In this document: positions 20,438-32,536 of the stretch, piece by piece | Layout of the letters: every line of letters begins with the position of its first letter | Numbering within the stretch: position 1 is the stretch's first letter | DNA from: Parasitella parasitica | Lineage: Eukaryota; Mucoromycota; Mucoromycetes; Mucorales; Mucoraceae | Assembly: GCA_025201805.1 (NCBI GenBank) | Contig: MU619260.1 | Span: 121,951 to 185,950, forward strand | Direction of reading: 5' to 3' | DNA: 64,000 nucleotides | Notes under the pieces: model-generated | The model's input: only the letters and a program-made list of their open reading frames with translations | What the model was told of the DNA's origin: nothing | Database searches by the model: none | Made by a program: the position numbers and the translations under genes

Positions 20438-23400
20438 TTAACGGATTATACGAGCATGTTGAGGAGCCTCAAGTTTCACCTTTGGCATTGGGTTGGCGAT
20501 ATCTTGAGGAACAACAAGTTTGCCCAAGGTACCTTTTAGTTCCTTTACTATGACACCTGCATCCTTTAATTCCTTTTCTTCTTCTGTTTCAAGCTTCTTT
20601 TTTGTGCCAAATAATAAACCTGTGCCAAATAACAACGATGTTCTGGATGCTGATCTTGGCTTGTCAGCAGCAGAGACGACGCTGGTGCTATTACCCATTG
20701 TGGCTTCAGACTTTGATCTGCTTTTTGATGAACCACCAAACAGAGAAGTCAGCCCTGATTTTCTTGGTGTTGCAGCTGTAGCTGTTGTAGAACTAGTAGT
20801 TGTTGAAGAGGAGGTTGAAGTTGTCGTCAGTAGATCAGATGCAAGTGTAGGGGTTGTGGCGATAGATGCTTTTCCTGAAGATAAGGAACTATATGTGCCT
20901 GTTTTCGATGAAGCGGCGGCAGTTGCGTTAGCAATGATGTCTGCAATGATATCAAAATCTGATGGGGTACTTGGTCTATTAGGCTTGTTTTCATCCGAAG
21001 TACGAGGCGTTTGGTTAACTGGTGTTAGTGGTGCTGTGGAAGACGACGCCGTTCTGGTTGGCATAGCGTCGTTTGCGTTATCATTATCATCTGATGCTGA
21101 AGATGTTGGTGATTTGGAGGTTAGTTGTACTGCCGCTTTTCCTGACGAAATCAACGACAATGAATTTCTCTTTTTCAAGCAAGACAATGCAGGGTCTAAA
21201 TGTTTGTTCTTGACATCCGAAGCAGCAGCAATAGTCGATAATTCCTAAAGTTTTTTTTTTTCTTTTCTATTAGGACTCATGGTACTTGGTGTTTTTTCGT
21301 ATATATAACACACCTCATCTAATGAAGCCTTATCTTTTTCCTTGGCAGGTAGTTCTTCTGATGTTACGACAAAACCAGCACGCTTTAACAACTTGGGCAT
21401 GGAGGATCTATAGCTCAGATGACCAGTGACTAGATCTGTGCAATCCAAATTCTGTACTCTATTTCCCTCAATATGAGACAAGGGTCGCAGACCAGCAATG
21501 TTTCCTAAACCAGCTGTGGATGTTCTAAATAAGAAGCCTAGCAACCAATCGTTTGTTGCATAGCCATTAACAAAGCGACCCGATACAATAGTTGTACATT
21601 CCTTCCACTGGGCTTTGGAGGCACTGACAGGTGTGCCAAATAAAGCGACATTTTCAATCAAACCAAATGCTTTTACACGAGCCAATTCTAATAAACAAAA
21701 AAATATGACTCTGGCACCGAGAGAGTAGCCAACCAAAGTAACTGGTCTTGCGCCAAGATTTTGGTTCATTAAGGTGTCTGCTAAAATGAGACCAGCCAAT
21801 CTAGATCTATCCAGTGCATTTGCCCAGGGATTATCTACCATATAGCCTAATTTGGTGAGGGCAAGTGGAAATGCAAGTCCGGCTAGCAATGCGCCCATAA
21901 TTGTATGTGCAAGTGCTTGTTGGATTGAAAATGTTACTGCCTCGGTGGCAAGGATGCGAAATGCACTGCCAAGTTCCTCCAACATTTCAGGCTCCCAGTA
22001 AAGTGAATAATGATCGCCCATCAAAGGATCCAATGTGCTAAAGGGGAGCGAAGCCTCATCTGTATCCTTGTTCGGTAGCCAGCTAAGCGACTGTTAGCTG
22101 TGAAGTTGTCGATACTGTGCATCATATTTACCCGGTAATACTAATGATACAGTTTACATTTTCATCCACATGTATTGGAAGGAATTCAAATGTATTTACA
22201 GTCTTCATACGTTTGTTCATACTTTTCCCTAAGTGATTTTTTTTTAGTTGCCTGAAATTGCCTAAACAGAAAAGACATCAAGTATATATATACCAACCTC
22301 CAATTCCTGAACACCAACAGTTACGACAAAACAATAACGATCAGCATGAGGAGTGAAAATGACAATCAAAATTACTTACTACCACCGGCAAGTGTTGCAC
22401 CACCTGTAATCAAAGCAATGCCTGCTGTACTACCCAAAAATCCGCTTCCACCAAAACCGACAGTTGTTAACAATGCACCAAGTCCACCTGCAATTACAGG
22501 AGCCATCAGGCCAGCACTAAGGCCTAAGATTAGCCCACCGCCTATGGTAGCCAAACCAATCATAACATAACGCTTCTTTCTACGTTGCTTGTTTCTACTC
22601 TTTTTTTCAATGTCATTTTTAACAAAGCCATCGCCGTCGACGTGTGTCATTGTCATGGTCGTCATGGTAGTTGCAATGCTAGTTACGGTCTCTGTTTCCC
22701 AGGCAGCATCTTGGATCAAATGCTCTGCAATCCTCTTTTCGAATCCAATCACTTGAAACCAATCCAAAGACAAATAAGACGCTATTCTAGCGACAAACAC
22801 TCTAGAACGAGCATCATAATTCTCGGCGCTCAGACAAATTAAAAATAGGTCGCACATTACTGTCCAGCACAGGTCAATAATAATCTTGTTGTCCTCAAAC
22901 CCGGCTGAATGTTGTCCTTTGGCATTAAAATCGTCCAATTGAACTTCTGCTGTTTGTCCTTGCGATGTGAATTGATGTACAAGGTCTGTTGGCAAAATAT
23001 CGTGTTTTGACAGAGATTCAATCATTTTGATTTCTGTTCAACGACGATTAATAATTTATCTCTCTTTTTCGAAAGCTAGAAGACTAACCATCAGGAGAGA
23101 TATCCATATGGCAATACAGCATCTTCATTAATTTCCTTTGCCAGTTGTCTGCACTCATACGAGCATATGTGAATTCTTTGCCTTGCAAATCATAGACAAC
23201 TTCCAAACTGGTCAGGTAGCATAGACTGACATAGGCTACCTTTTGTGTATCAGTGAATACGTCTTTGGTTTCTTGAATTTTAGGGTGGTGGTCGTTCTGC
23301 TGCACAGTTTCATCAACGTCTGCCTCGTCTTCTAGCGTGAGGGATTCCATTTCAAATATATGTGTGGTTGTGAGGATAGGTTGGACGCTATCAGGCACTT

Positions 23401-23647
23401 CGGGAAGATCAGCAGCCCAAGCACGAATTGCATTAGGTTTTGGCTCTAGTTTATTCAAATACAATTCATTCTGTTCTGCTAGTAATTCGGCTGTGAGTGG
23501 TTGGTTACTTTCCATAATACTAGCAGACTGCTGAGATTCCGTCGTTGACAAGTCATCGCTGCTACTTGTCAAGGATACGATTCCATTAGATAAAGAATAG
23601 CTTTCATCTTTAGGGCTGAAAGACGATGACTTTTGAATATCATCCAT
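20438..23647 (-). CDS. TMCO4-like DUF726 alpha/beta-hydrolase membrane protein
   Basis: Five exons: 23089-23647, 22380-23033, 22132-22261, 21314-22082 and 20438-21244, totalling 972 aa in frame. After a Ser-rich start and a helical region (residues about 150-370), a Gly/Ala-rich hydrophobic block (VMIGLATIGGGLILGL, then GGLGALLTTVGFGGSGFLG) marks the membrane segment of this family. The hydrolase-like part follows, with VTLVGYSLGARVIFFCL (nucleophile elbow GYSLG), VALFGTPVSAS and DLVTGHLSYRSSMPKLL (candidate His). Homologs are yeast Mil1/YFL034W and animal TMCO4; Mil1 binds a clathrin adaptor. The last exon is a 268-residue Ser/Thr-rich tail that looks lineage-specific. Whether it is enzymatically active is unknown. 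Confidence 0.9.
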
Positions 23648-23900
23648 TTCTTGTGTCGGGTAAATGTTTGACGAGAGAAAAAAAGAACTAAAAAAAAATT
23701 AAAAAAAAAGAAAGAGAGAGAGAAAGGGGGTTGATGTCTAATTAGAAAAGAGAGAAAAAACGGAGAGCAGCATGTATGCCAAGTGATTGTTCAGAGTTGC
23801 CATAGTCGGGGAAAAAAGGCTAATTTTATCACAACTAATTGCTGTAGCACACTTACAGTGGTTTTAACAAAATCAATTTATTAATTCTAAAAACTCATAT
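23648..23900. other. Purine-rich 5' flank of the DUF726 gene
   Basis: About 250 bp with A-runs and a GA-rich tract near 23705-23765, directly upstream of the ATG at 23647. No ORF. Confidence 0.5.
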
Positions 23901-24600
23901 TCATATACTTGGTAAATAACCTTCGTGAGTGGCAGATCCAGCCTTGGCAGTCTTCAGGTGTAAATTTCTCGACGCCTCTTCAATTCTGTCAGCAATCATT
24001 TCGTTCTTCAAAAGAGGCGTTTTATGTACTTCTCTCTCAATCTTTGACCAATACTCTTCAATAGGATTCAAAAAAGGAGAGTATGGTGGTAGAAACAAAG
24101 CAGTGTGCCCAGTGTCACGAATTGCTGTCACGACTTTTTCGGTTTTTTGTATTGTGGCATTGTCCATAACAACATGTGTTGACAAAATCTCACCCAAATC
24201 ATTATCTACTCAATTCACTCCATATACCAATAAGCATCGTTGTTTTCATACACTAAGAAACATTCCTGAGCCCAAACTGGAGATGGAAATGATCGCAAGC
24301 ATCGCTGCTTATTGGTATATGGAGTGAATTGAGTAGATAATGATTTGGGTGAGATTTTGTCAACACAGAAAATTATCACAACGGTTTTTGAATCATATCG
24401 TTCAATAACATTTATCGCATACTGCACTAGTCTCATCATAAACTTGTCGTCCACCATTGCTTGTACCTCGATTAAGACGAGGAAGAGATTTTTGAATATC
24501 TAATTTAGGCTCATATAGAGTGTCGCTCCTTGTATTGTTGGGGCCATTCACTTGACGCAACTCCATAGGTTCCTGCCGGTTTATTTAATATCGAATTTTA
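23901..24600 (-). mobile_element. Tc1/IS630-type transposase relic
   Basis: The segment 23901-24197 reads THVVMDNATIQKTEKVV, then LFLPPYSPFLNPIEEYWSKI. These are the second catalytic Asp (MDNA) and the terminal D/E motif (YSPxLNPIExxW) of Tc1/mariner-IS630 DDE transposases. Upstream on the same strand are short open pieces in different frames (24215-24457 and MELRQVNGPNNTRSDTLYEP near 24560), but no intact first Asp domain. The coding frame is split by an inverted repeat at 24175-24367. This is a dead copy. Terminal repeats of the element were not identified. Confidence 0.75.
24175..24367. repeat. Perfect 62-bp inverted repeat with 69-bp loop
   Basis: Bases 24175-24236 are the exact reverse complement of 24306-24367. 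The loop is 24237-24305. The palindrome sits inside the Tc1-like relic, and the left arm in coding orientation matches the transposase sense up to the MDNA motif. Confidence 0.95.
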
Positions 24601-24855
24601 CTATTAAATCTATTACATTTTGTTTTTCAAGATTCTTTTTGACAAGATATCTCGTCCTGGTAAGAAAGCGGATGGTAGTTTCAAAGCTAACAACTCGTTA
24701 TCTTGATATCTCTATTGACTGTATTTGAATGTAACAAAGTGCATTAAGTACCTTATCTTGTGTGAATCAAGTACATATACCTCCAAGTTTTTATGCAGTA
24801 CTCGCCTACGTTACCTCTACACTCCTCTGGACAGTTTCGTATAAGGTTTTTGTCT

Positions 24856-26038
24856 CTATCCAGAATAATCAGCAAAAATCACTGATTTTTTATGAGATTG
24901 TATAGACGCTGACAGGCTAAGGTTAAGAGCACCTTTAAAACAGGCATGGTCGTTGCTATCTGAGCATAACTTGGTTTTGACTTGGGATGCGTCTATCAAG
25001 AGATATGTGAAAAAACGCTTTCTTTTTTGTAAATAATCATAAATATCAGATATTTTATTATAATGTCTGCTATAAAAATAGTACACCAACTTGGAAAAGA
25101 TAGCTTTGATTTACCCCAATCTGGTATCAACCATTTTATCAATGTTAAATTGATATATAGGCTTCGATAAATAGAAAATAAGTCTTGTTCTCAGCTTGAT
25201 TGCAACAGGCATATAATTAGGGCTATCTGTACATTATTTATATTTTCCACTGGGCGACGTCTCTGGCAGTAGCTATGTACAAAATATAGAATGTATTGGA
25301 GGGATCCTATTGAGAAAACCTTAGAGGATATGTATGCCTGACCTTGGATAGATGGTGTCCCTATTAGCAAAAGTTGAGAAACAAAAACTTCTATTTCATT
25401 TGAATTTACCGTAGTAGCAGCAAAGTAAAGGTGTAATAGAAACATGTACATCACTATGTTAAGCTGCACCTAAATTTGATAATGAATACAACTGCTTCTT
25501 AACTCAATTGACAAGTGTAGACAACACCACTTAAGACACTTAATTAGCAGCATAGAGACAGCTGTGGTCATTAAATAGGTGTGTGGACAATGATATGTTA
25601 TGAAAATTTTCTGTATGAACAGTTTTAGCCAGCGTTGAGGAAGACTCACATGAAGGAGCGATGCCCATCATTTTATAATTGTAATTGTTGGTGTCATGTA
25701 GGGTGCTCCTGAAAAAATGTTTCAAGGCAAAATATCTATAAGCATCTATAAGAATTAGATCATCTTGCCACTACTTGATTGCCATTAGAAGCCATCAGAA
25801 TATGTTTGGGAATTTCGAGCCGATTCAGTATAATAGCTTGAAAGTGATAAGAAAAATTAGCACTATATATAAGACTTATATGTTGGTCCAATGAAGCAAG
25901 AGTATCAGCTAGTTCTGCATAACTCATTTTCTCTCTGCCAATTTTATTTGGCTTGTTGTACCGCTGAATGAATACCAACCACGCCCGTGAAGGGATCGAT
26001 TTGTATGATTTCGATGCTATTGAGCTATTCATAGACAT
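24856..26038 (-). mobile_element. Degraded repeat-derived coding fragments
   Basis: Short open pieces on the minus strand, in changing frames, look protein-like: SYAQIATTMPVLK near 24950, RDVAQWKI near 25255, and MSYAELADTLASLDQHISLI within 25760-26038. The first two resemble a joined phrase at 47210-47340 (RDIAQWKTSYAQVAMIIPVL), so these are probably diverged copies of one dispersed element. Family not recognised; limits are approximate. Confidence 0.35.
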
Positions 26039-27688
26039 ATCCTGTGGACAAATAATTCCCTAAAGTGAATTTAATTTGAGTACATAAGGTGCCTCTAAAT
26101 ATGGATTTATCATTATGTCTAAAAATATTGCGTATACCTATATTGAATGAAAAGAAATACATGATTTTCTCTGTCAATTAAAATAAAACAAAATAAACTA
26201 TAGATAAACACAAATATATATAAACTTCCAGGGACCTTACATTACGATCTATGACAATATACATATTGTTTTGTATAAAAGCAATATAAGTTGGTTTGAA
26301 TCAAAATACATATATATATTTCACACTTTAATTTGAATCGATACGCAAGCATATACAACAGGGTTTTATTGAAACAAAGCAAGAAATATAAGGAGAAAAA
26401 GGGGGTAGAGGAGAAACATCTGAAATGGTATGGTCGGATACACAGATAATCAAGTGCACGATCAGAAAATACACAATACAAGACACATACACGCACAAAA
26501 AGGGGGGTTAATGTCTGACGAGCATTACGGCAGCGTATGTTGTATTTTTAGGTAAAAAAAAAAAAAAAAAGATACGAGAATATCAAAACAACGTCGGACG
26601 ACGGCAACTGTTACCACGCATCAAAACAAATAAAGCATCGCGCATTTGCACTGTATGCCATTTGATTGTATGTAATGTACAAACATCCAATTTTACGTTA
26701 CTAAAGGCTGCATGAATATGTAATGTAGTAGGAACATCTTTTTTTTATGAAAAAAAAAAAAGAAGTAGTAGAGATACATTGTATCATAAGTGGAATTGTA
26801 TGATTTATTTTAATTTTAAAAAGAAGTGTAACTGTGCGTGTATACACAAATACGATTGTTTATACATAAAAGGAGAATTTACTATACATGAAGACTTGGC
26901 TGATGATAATGATATGTATGAATAGTATACGATGCCCTTTTTTTTTTTGCAGATCCTACATACATCATCATTCTTTCCATGTTGATCCTACTAAATCATG
27001 TATTAAATATGTATACTCATGATAAAAATCAGAGATAAAGAAAGGCCTATTACTTTGTATAGTAAACATGTTGTAAAAAATGATACGAACCAAAATGTCA
27101 GAGCAAAATTATGCTACGTTTTATACGATATATACAACATCCACCGATATTTTTGTTTAAACGTAAATGTTTAGTTTTCGAAAGCTTGACCATTTTTTTA
27201 CACGCTCTTTTTGATGAACAAACCAAATGTTGGTAGGATTTTTCCAGCTATTCCCTGATACATGCAGATTTTGTATTTTATTTATAACAAATCAGTTTTT
27301 TACTAGTACGTATTTCTAATCTTTGCTTGTAACTCACGTGCTTTTTAAAATAACGTGAATACAAGTTAACGCAGCAATTCCCTTTTTCTTTTTCGCTTTT
27401 GCTATTTTTTCTCTCTTTTTTGCCTTTTGGGCATTTAACAAAAACAAACCATCAAGTATTTTTTATATAAACATATATGTTTTTGTAAAATTGCTTCTTC
27501 TTTTGCTTTGCTGCCCAACAAACAGAGCTACTTTTCTTTTTTATTCTTCCTTTTTTTATTTACTTCTTTCCTCCTTCTCCCCCTCTTTTTTCTACTACAA
27601 AAAAAATAATACAAGTCAGTGTAAATACTCCAATAAAAAAAAGCAAAAAGAGATAATTCCAACACGATTCCCTCCCCAGGTTTAATAA
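26039..27688. other. 1.6 kb AT-rich intergenic region
   Basis: Contains A15-18 and T-rich tracts (near 26553, 26750, 26940 and 27400-27600) and no gene-like ORF. The pyrimidine-rich 27380-27600 part is probably the promoter and 5' leader of the next gene. Confidence 0.6.
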
Positions 27689-29631
27689 ATGCATGAACTG
27701 GTTCAGAATGAAAAAAACAAGGAGAAGAGTAGCAGAGCACGGCCACCACTACAGACACGCACGGGCCCCAACGCATCATCCAACAAAAAGTCTTCTTTAT
27801 CGGTAGAAGAGAAGCAACAAAAAAGAGTAGCAGCGAGAGCAGCAACAGCAATGGCACAAGTGCTACATCGTAGACACGAACCCCGGTCTCTAATGATGTG
27901 GGGCGACCGGAAGAAGGTGCGCCGTAATTTTATATGTTTGTTTTATTTACTCTGATTTAGGGGAACACTATTTCGTTATTATTTTATCTAGGCTGTCAAT
28001 TTCACTCTTTTGTTTTTGTTTTTGTTGTATATATGAGTATTTTGTCAATTTTATAATTTAGAAAAAAAAAACAGGGAAAAAGATTGGGGGGGGGGGTAGA
28101 ACAAGATACAAATATAACTTGGTGTTACATTTTCAGTCAACCATACTGAAAAAAGTGAGGATAGAGATAGTATATTTCATAAATACGAAAACAAATAAGA
28201 TAATTAACGAAATATGTTTCATAAATCAAGTTTTTTTTTTTTTTTTTTGTTTTTTTTATAATTCTTTTTCTAAAATTTCTTTCTCTTTTTCATTAGGCTG
28301 TCATTAAACGGTACCCTGATGGTGGACAAGAAATCATCGTGCCGCAAACATTAACTCCAGAACAAGAACACTACGAATTTCCACCTCGCTCAAGATTTCT
28401 AAAAAAATTAGCAACGTCTACTGCCGAACGTCGACGTATATCTGTTCTCCAGGATCACGCGGTACCTTCTGCCCCTACTTCAATCTCTGCTGCTGATCAT
28501 CCTACTCCTACCCCTTCTTACCACACATTGCCACTGCCACCTCCGACTGCAACTACAACTACAACACTGTCTGCAGATATGCGGCAACCTGATCAATCAG
28601 CATTGAATGAATGGTTTTCTAAAAAGATCAAGACTAATAGATCCAATTCCAAGCTTGATAAAGACCGTGCTGTCATCGACTGGATAAATGATGTTGAGCG
28701 ATCCTCTACAAAGATTCTTCTACCCAGTAAACGCCTAATCATGTCACCAACTCCTTCTTCGTGCAATAGTCATAAAATTCAGTTTAAAAGCGACGCTGGT
28801 AAACGATGGGCCAACAGCATTACCTCCAATACATCTTTGTTCCCACCAGATGACACATGTCATAAGCACTATGTTCCTCGTCGATTGCTCACTTTTTCAA
28901 AGAAAGGCACTTTACAGCAAGATTCAAGCGCTGCAGAAACTGCTGCAACCAAGATCCAAGACATTTGGAAAGAATACCATGATAAATCAACGCCAATGCT
29001 ACTAGAAAATAAAGTGGGCATGGTTGCCATGGCAACAACTGGTCAGCGCACTCCTATTGCTGGCTTGGTCCATTTATTACAGCGACTGAATCAATCATTT
29101 GAGCAACGACAATTACATCAAAAGAACCGCATTGCAGAAATTGAATCGGTTTTGAAAAAAGAAATCCAAAAACGCCAGCAAGCAGAAGAAAAGATGAAAA
29201 AGTTTGAGAGCGTGTATCAGCAACAGCAACAACAAATGCCACACGCAAACAGCAAAGGTCACGAAAAGTATCAGTCGCTTCTGTCTAAAGTAACTGAATT
29301 AGAACTGTGCGTGAAGCGTGAAAGCCATTCAAAAAAAATACTGCAAGAGCAATTGTTAAAGGCAACTGCCTCTGCTACTCGTCCTCCACCTCCTTCTACT
29401 ACCGCTACTAGCAATGCCTCTTTGAAAAGCAAAAGAAAGACACTTGTACCTGCCAGTGCGTCTGCTGCAGCGTCTCCACTTTTGAATCGATCCCATGTCA
29501 AGCCGTCATCCAGGGACAGAACATCCTCTCTAGCGTACGTAGGTCTTAAATCAAACGCTGCTACAGGTGCAACTACTCCATTGGCATCGCGAAGATCAAC
29601 TCTGGTACGGTCATCCAACATAAAGAAATAA
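27689..29631 (+). CDS. IQ-motif and coiled-coil protein, unknown function
   Basis: Two exons, 27689-27916 and 28297-29631, joined in phase across a 380-nt intron, long for this genome, with a T18 run. Product 520 aa. The start is a basic Lys/Arg/Ala-rich segment ending LMMWGDRKK. Exon 2 opens AVIKRYPDGGQEIIVPQTL. Residue about 290 carries AATKIQDIWKEYHDK, which fits an IQ (calmodulin/light-chain binding) motif. A helical region follows, with LVHLLQRLNQSFEQRQLHQK and a coiled coil to about residue 430, then a basic Ser/Ala-rich tail. No enzyme domain. The pattern suggests a cytoskeletal or spindle-associated protein, but that is inference. The upstream ATG at 27689 is the first in the frame. 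Confidence 0.7.
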
Positions 29632-30953
29632 TCATTGTGTATATCATACCCCCCCCTTTATAAATATTATATATATATATATCATATTGTAGCAGTAGTA
29701 ACAGCAGCAACAGCAATAGCAACAGCATCAGCAACAGTAGTTGTAGGTAGATGTCATCTTATTTTGCTAGTATTTCTGTACATATTATAATAGTAAATCG
29801 TCTTGATACAAGATGATAAATCACGGTTTAAATAAATAAATTACATTAAAAATTGAAAAGTAGAACACAGGTAACGCTTTTCAATAGACACTATTCGTGC
29901 AACAAGTAACCATGTAAATATATAAATATAAAAAGCGTAGCAATTTATCCTTACGATTTTTAGGTATTTTTACTTGTGATTCATTGTATAAGAGACGTGA
30001 TATCAGTTTTTTAAGGGTGTAGTACAGCAAGTAAATTTATCAGACCATTCTGTCAGAAACCCATAAATGTATAGTCATCTTTTTCGACCAATGCAATTTT
30101 CAAAGTATGGACTTTTTGAACCATGCATTCAATATAAAAGGAAATTTTCTTACTAGTTGAAAATATCAGACCACTTCTTTTTTGTTGTGTGTGGAATGAA
30201 CCCAGAGTTTCTCAGTTTATGTATAACATTTTGTTTATATTTAACCTTGCATATTCACTACATTGCAAAAGCGCACAGGCATAGTAAGGCAAAGCGAAGA
30301 ACGTGTCTACATTTGGATATAAACATATGCTTCAAATTCCAAAAAAAAAAAAGGGTTCCCCTTTTTATGTATCCTTTTCTGTTAAATTCGTGCACAATAC
30401 TAGGGGATTTCCATTGTTGAGAAAATGAGGTATGAAAAATGTATACATTTATAATCAAAGAGCAAGAAAAAAAGGGGCACACGGTTCAAGCGGCCAAGTT
30501 GAGCAACTGTAAACGATCATGATGGCTTAAAAAGGTAATAAAAAGGTTAAAATGAAGGAAAACTTGTATCAAGTTGATGTGGTCATGTTTACAATGGAAT
30601 CTGGTCGAGAGATCGACCGCTTTTCAAAGGCAAAAGGTAGTTTTATGTTTGTCATGTTTAGCACATTTAATTACACTAAATTGTGATGATGTTGATGCTG
30701 TCGTCGTCGTCTTTGTTGTTGTTGTTGCTGTTGTTGTTGTTGTTGTCGACCTTGTGGTTTGATTAGTGAATACAGTGTATCACAATAATAAGAAAATACA
30801 TTTGTATTACACTATGAAAGGGGTGGGGGGGGGGAGAGAGACAGAGAGAGATACACAGAGAGAGAAAAGGTGCTATTTTTATATAAAAAGTGCCTTGGGC
30901 ACAGATTTTATTCTTTCTTCTTTTTTCTTTAATGCAATCGTTCTAAAAACAAA
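29632..30953. other. 1.3 kb intergenic with CAG/CTG-type repeats
   Basis: Includes a CAGCAA-type imperfect trinucleotide tract (about 29690-29745), a GTTGTT tract (about 30700-30755) and a G-rich/GA-rich block (30820-30870). No supported gene. Confidence 0.6.
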
Positions 30954-32390
30954 ATGGCTACCACTACACTATCACCGTCGATCGACCTGTCGCCTGACAT
31001 CAATACAAATGATCTGACTAGCATTCAAAGCTCTTTAATCGAATCATTTGGCCAGATTTGCTCAGTAGAGCAAATGGAACTATGTCAAAAACTTGGGATG
31101 CTATCAAAATCAGAGCAGCAACAAGCATACAAAATGGCCAAAGCACTCATTGAACACCGGCAAATGCCTGTGAGCATGGAAGATTGGAATAATTTGACCG
31201 AATGGGTTCTGATGCTGAGAGACAGATATGCCGCGCATCTTGAATCTCAAAATATCCGACAGCATGCCAATGACTTGGAGCGTATAGGGTATTTGGATCA
31301 AGTGCAGCGATTGTCTAGTCTGCTGGAGGAATACGGCCAAGCACACGATGATTTAACGGATTTGCTACAGGCACTCAAGAAACTACGAAACGACTGGAAG
31401 CATCGCAAACGAGATGTTGAAAATATCGTGCTCTCTATACTGTCATCCTCGTCTAATCCGCATCCAGATTACCGTGTTGTCAAAATAACAAGATCACATT
31501 TAGCAACATTAGGGTTGGGATTTAGTTCTATTGGCAAACACTATATTGTGTACGAATCGACTATGTCAGATGAATCCAAAAAAGACATATTGAACAATGT
31601 TGCAAGGGATTTTGGTATGGTGTTTCAAGAAAATGCTGCTCAAAATTTGGCAAGAATGGCTGGTAGCTACCACCGCATATTTCAGCAGGAGGAAGACGTG
31701 GATGTGCTGGATGAAATTCAAAAGCTCGCTCGACAAGTGTACATAACGCGGCCGAGGTCTGTGATTCTACCATACCCCACAAGCCTGCCGACCTCTGCTG
31801 CCGCCGGTACAACAACGGCGGTAGACGCTGCTACTGCTAAAAGAAACTCAACATTTTTGGAAAGAAGAAAATCAATTATCATATTGGAAAGCGAGGGAAA
31901 TGTCAATAATAATCATGCAAACGAAAATGGTGACCAGCACCTGCAGGATAACAATATGAGACCGCCCATGGTCTTCAATATGGCAAAGCCTGTATTTGAA
32001 CCCGCTGGTTGGGATTGGTCATATCTGCTAAAATACAAGAGACGACGTACAAGAAGTGGCAACCATGGTGGTTCCTACTATTGGTGTACGCAAATTTTGT
32101 CTCCAAATGTAACTAGTGAAAAAGAAGCCATCTCTTCGCCTCAAGGTGTTTGGTCTACCTCCATTTCGCGGTTATCAGATCATTTTACTAAAGTGGGACA
32201 AGATTACTACTCTAACATGCTAAATAATGCGCGCTTAATGCATTCTCACAGAACTCAAATGTTTGAGTTTACTACTCATTCTTTAATGAAAACTTATCGT
32301 GCGTTACAGATAGAGCAAGGCTGTGCCAATTTAAGTAGAACTTTGGTATTCTTATATAGACTTCAACAAGAAACACCACAAAGAATTTAA
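30954..32390 (+). CDS. Hypothetical protein, 478 aa, intronless
   Basis: ATG at 30954, TAA at 32388. The N-terminal 190 residues are helical and polar (SVEQMELCQKLGMLSKSEQQ; LERIGYLDQVQRLSSLLEEY; a coiled coil to about 165). A more hydrophobic middle follows (VKITRSHLATLGLGFSSIGK), then a low-complexity Ala/Thr and Asn-rich stretch (about 285-340) and a C-terminal region with GWDWSYLLKYKRRRTRSGN and YYWCTQILSPN. I do not recognise the family. Absence of introns is unusual beside its neighbours. It is convergent with the C2H2 gene, and an A46 run lies just after its stop. Confidence 0.75.
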   Translation: MATTTLSPSIDLSPDINTNDLTSIQSSLIESFGQICSVEQMELCQKLGMLSKSEQQQAYKMAKALIEHRQMPVSMEDWNNLTEWVLMLRDRYAAHLESQNIRQHANDLERIGYLDQVQRLSSLLEEYGQAHDDLTDLLQALKKLRNDWKHRKRDVENIVLSILSSSSNPHPDYRVVKITRSHLATLGLGFSSIGKHYIVYESTMSDESKKDILNNVARDFGMVFQENAAQNLARMAGSYHRIFQQEEDVDVLDEIQKLARQVYITRPRSVILPYPTSLPTSAAAGTTTAVDAATAKRNSTFLERRKSIIILESEGNVNNNHANENGDQHLQDNNMRPPMVFNMAKPVFEPAGWDWSYLLKYKRRRTRSGNHGGSYYWCTQILSPNVTSEKEAISSPQGVWSTSISRLSDHFTKVGQDYYSNMLNNARLMHSHRTQMFEFTTHSLMKTYRALQIEQGCANLSRTLVFLYRLQQETPQRI

Positions 32391-32424
32391 CTCGAAACTA
32401 TATTTACTCTTTATTACTTTTTGT

Positions 32425-32428
<4 letters not shown>

Positions 32429-32474
<46 letters not shown>
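32429..32474 (+). repeat. Poly(A) run of 46 bases
   Basis: Uninterrupted A tract between two convergent genes, 38 bp after the stop of the upstream gene and 62 bp from the stop of the next. Its length may be inexact, as is common for homopolymers. Confidence 0.9.
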
Positions 32475-32477
<3 letters not shown>

Positions 32478-32536
32478 AGTTTTTATATGAATTGTGGCAA
32501 TAATACTTTCAGGGGAACTTGTTGAAAATGTTATTT

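Noticed and set aside
20520-21248. Plus-strand ORF of 242 codons
   Set aside because: Antisense of the Ser/Thr-rich last exon of the DUF726 gene; its Val/Asp-rich composition mirrors that exon.
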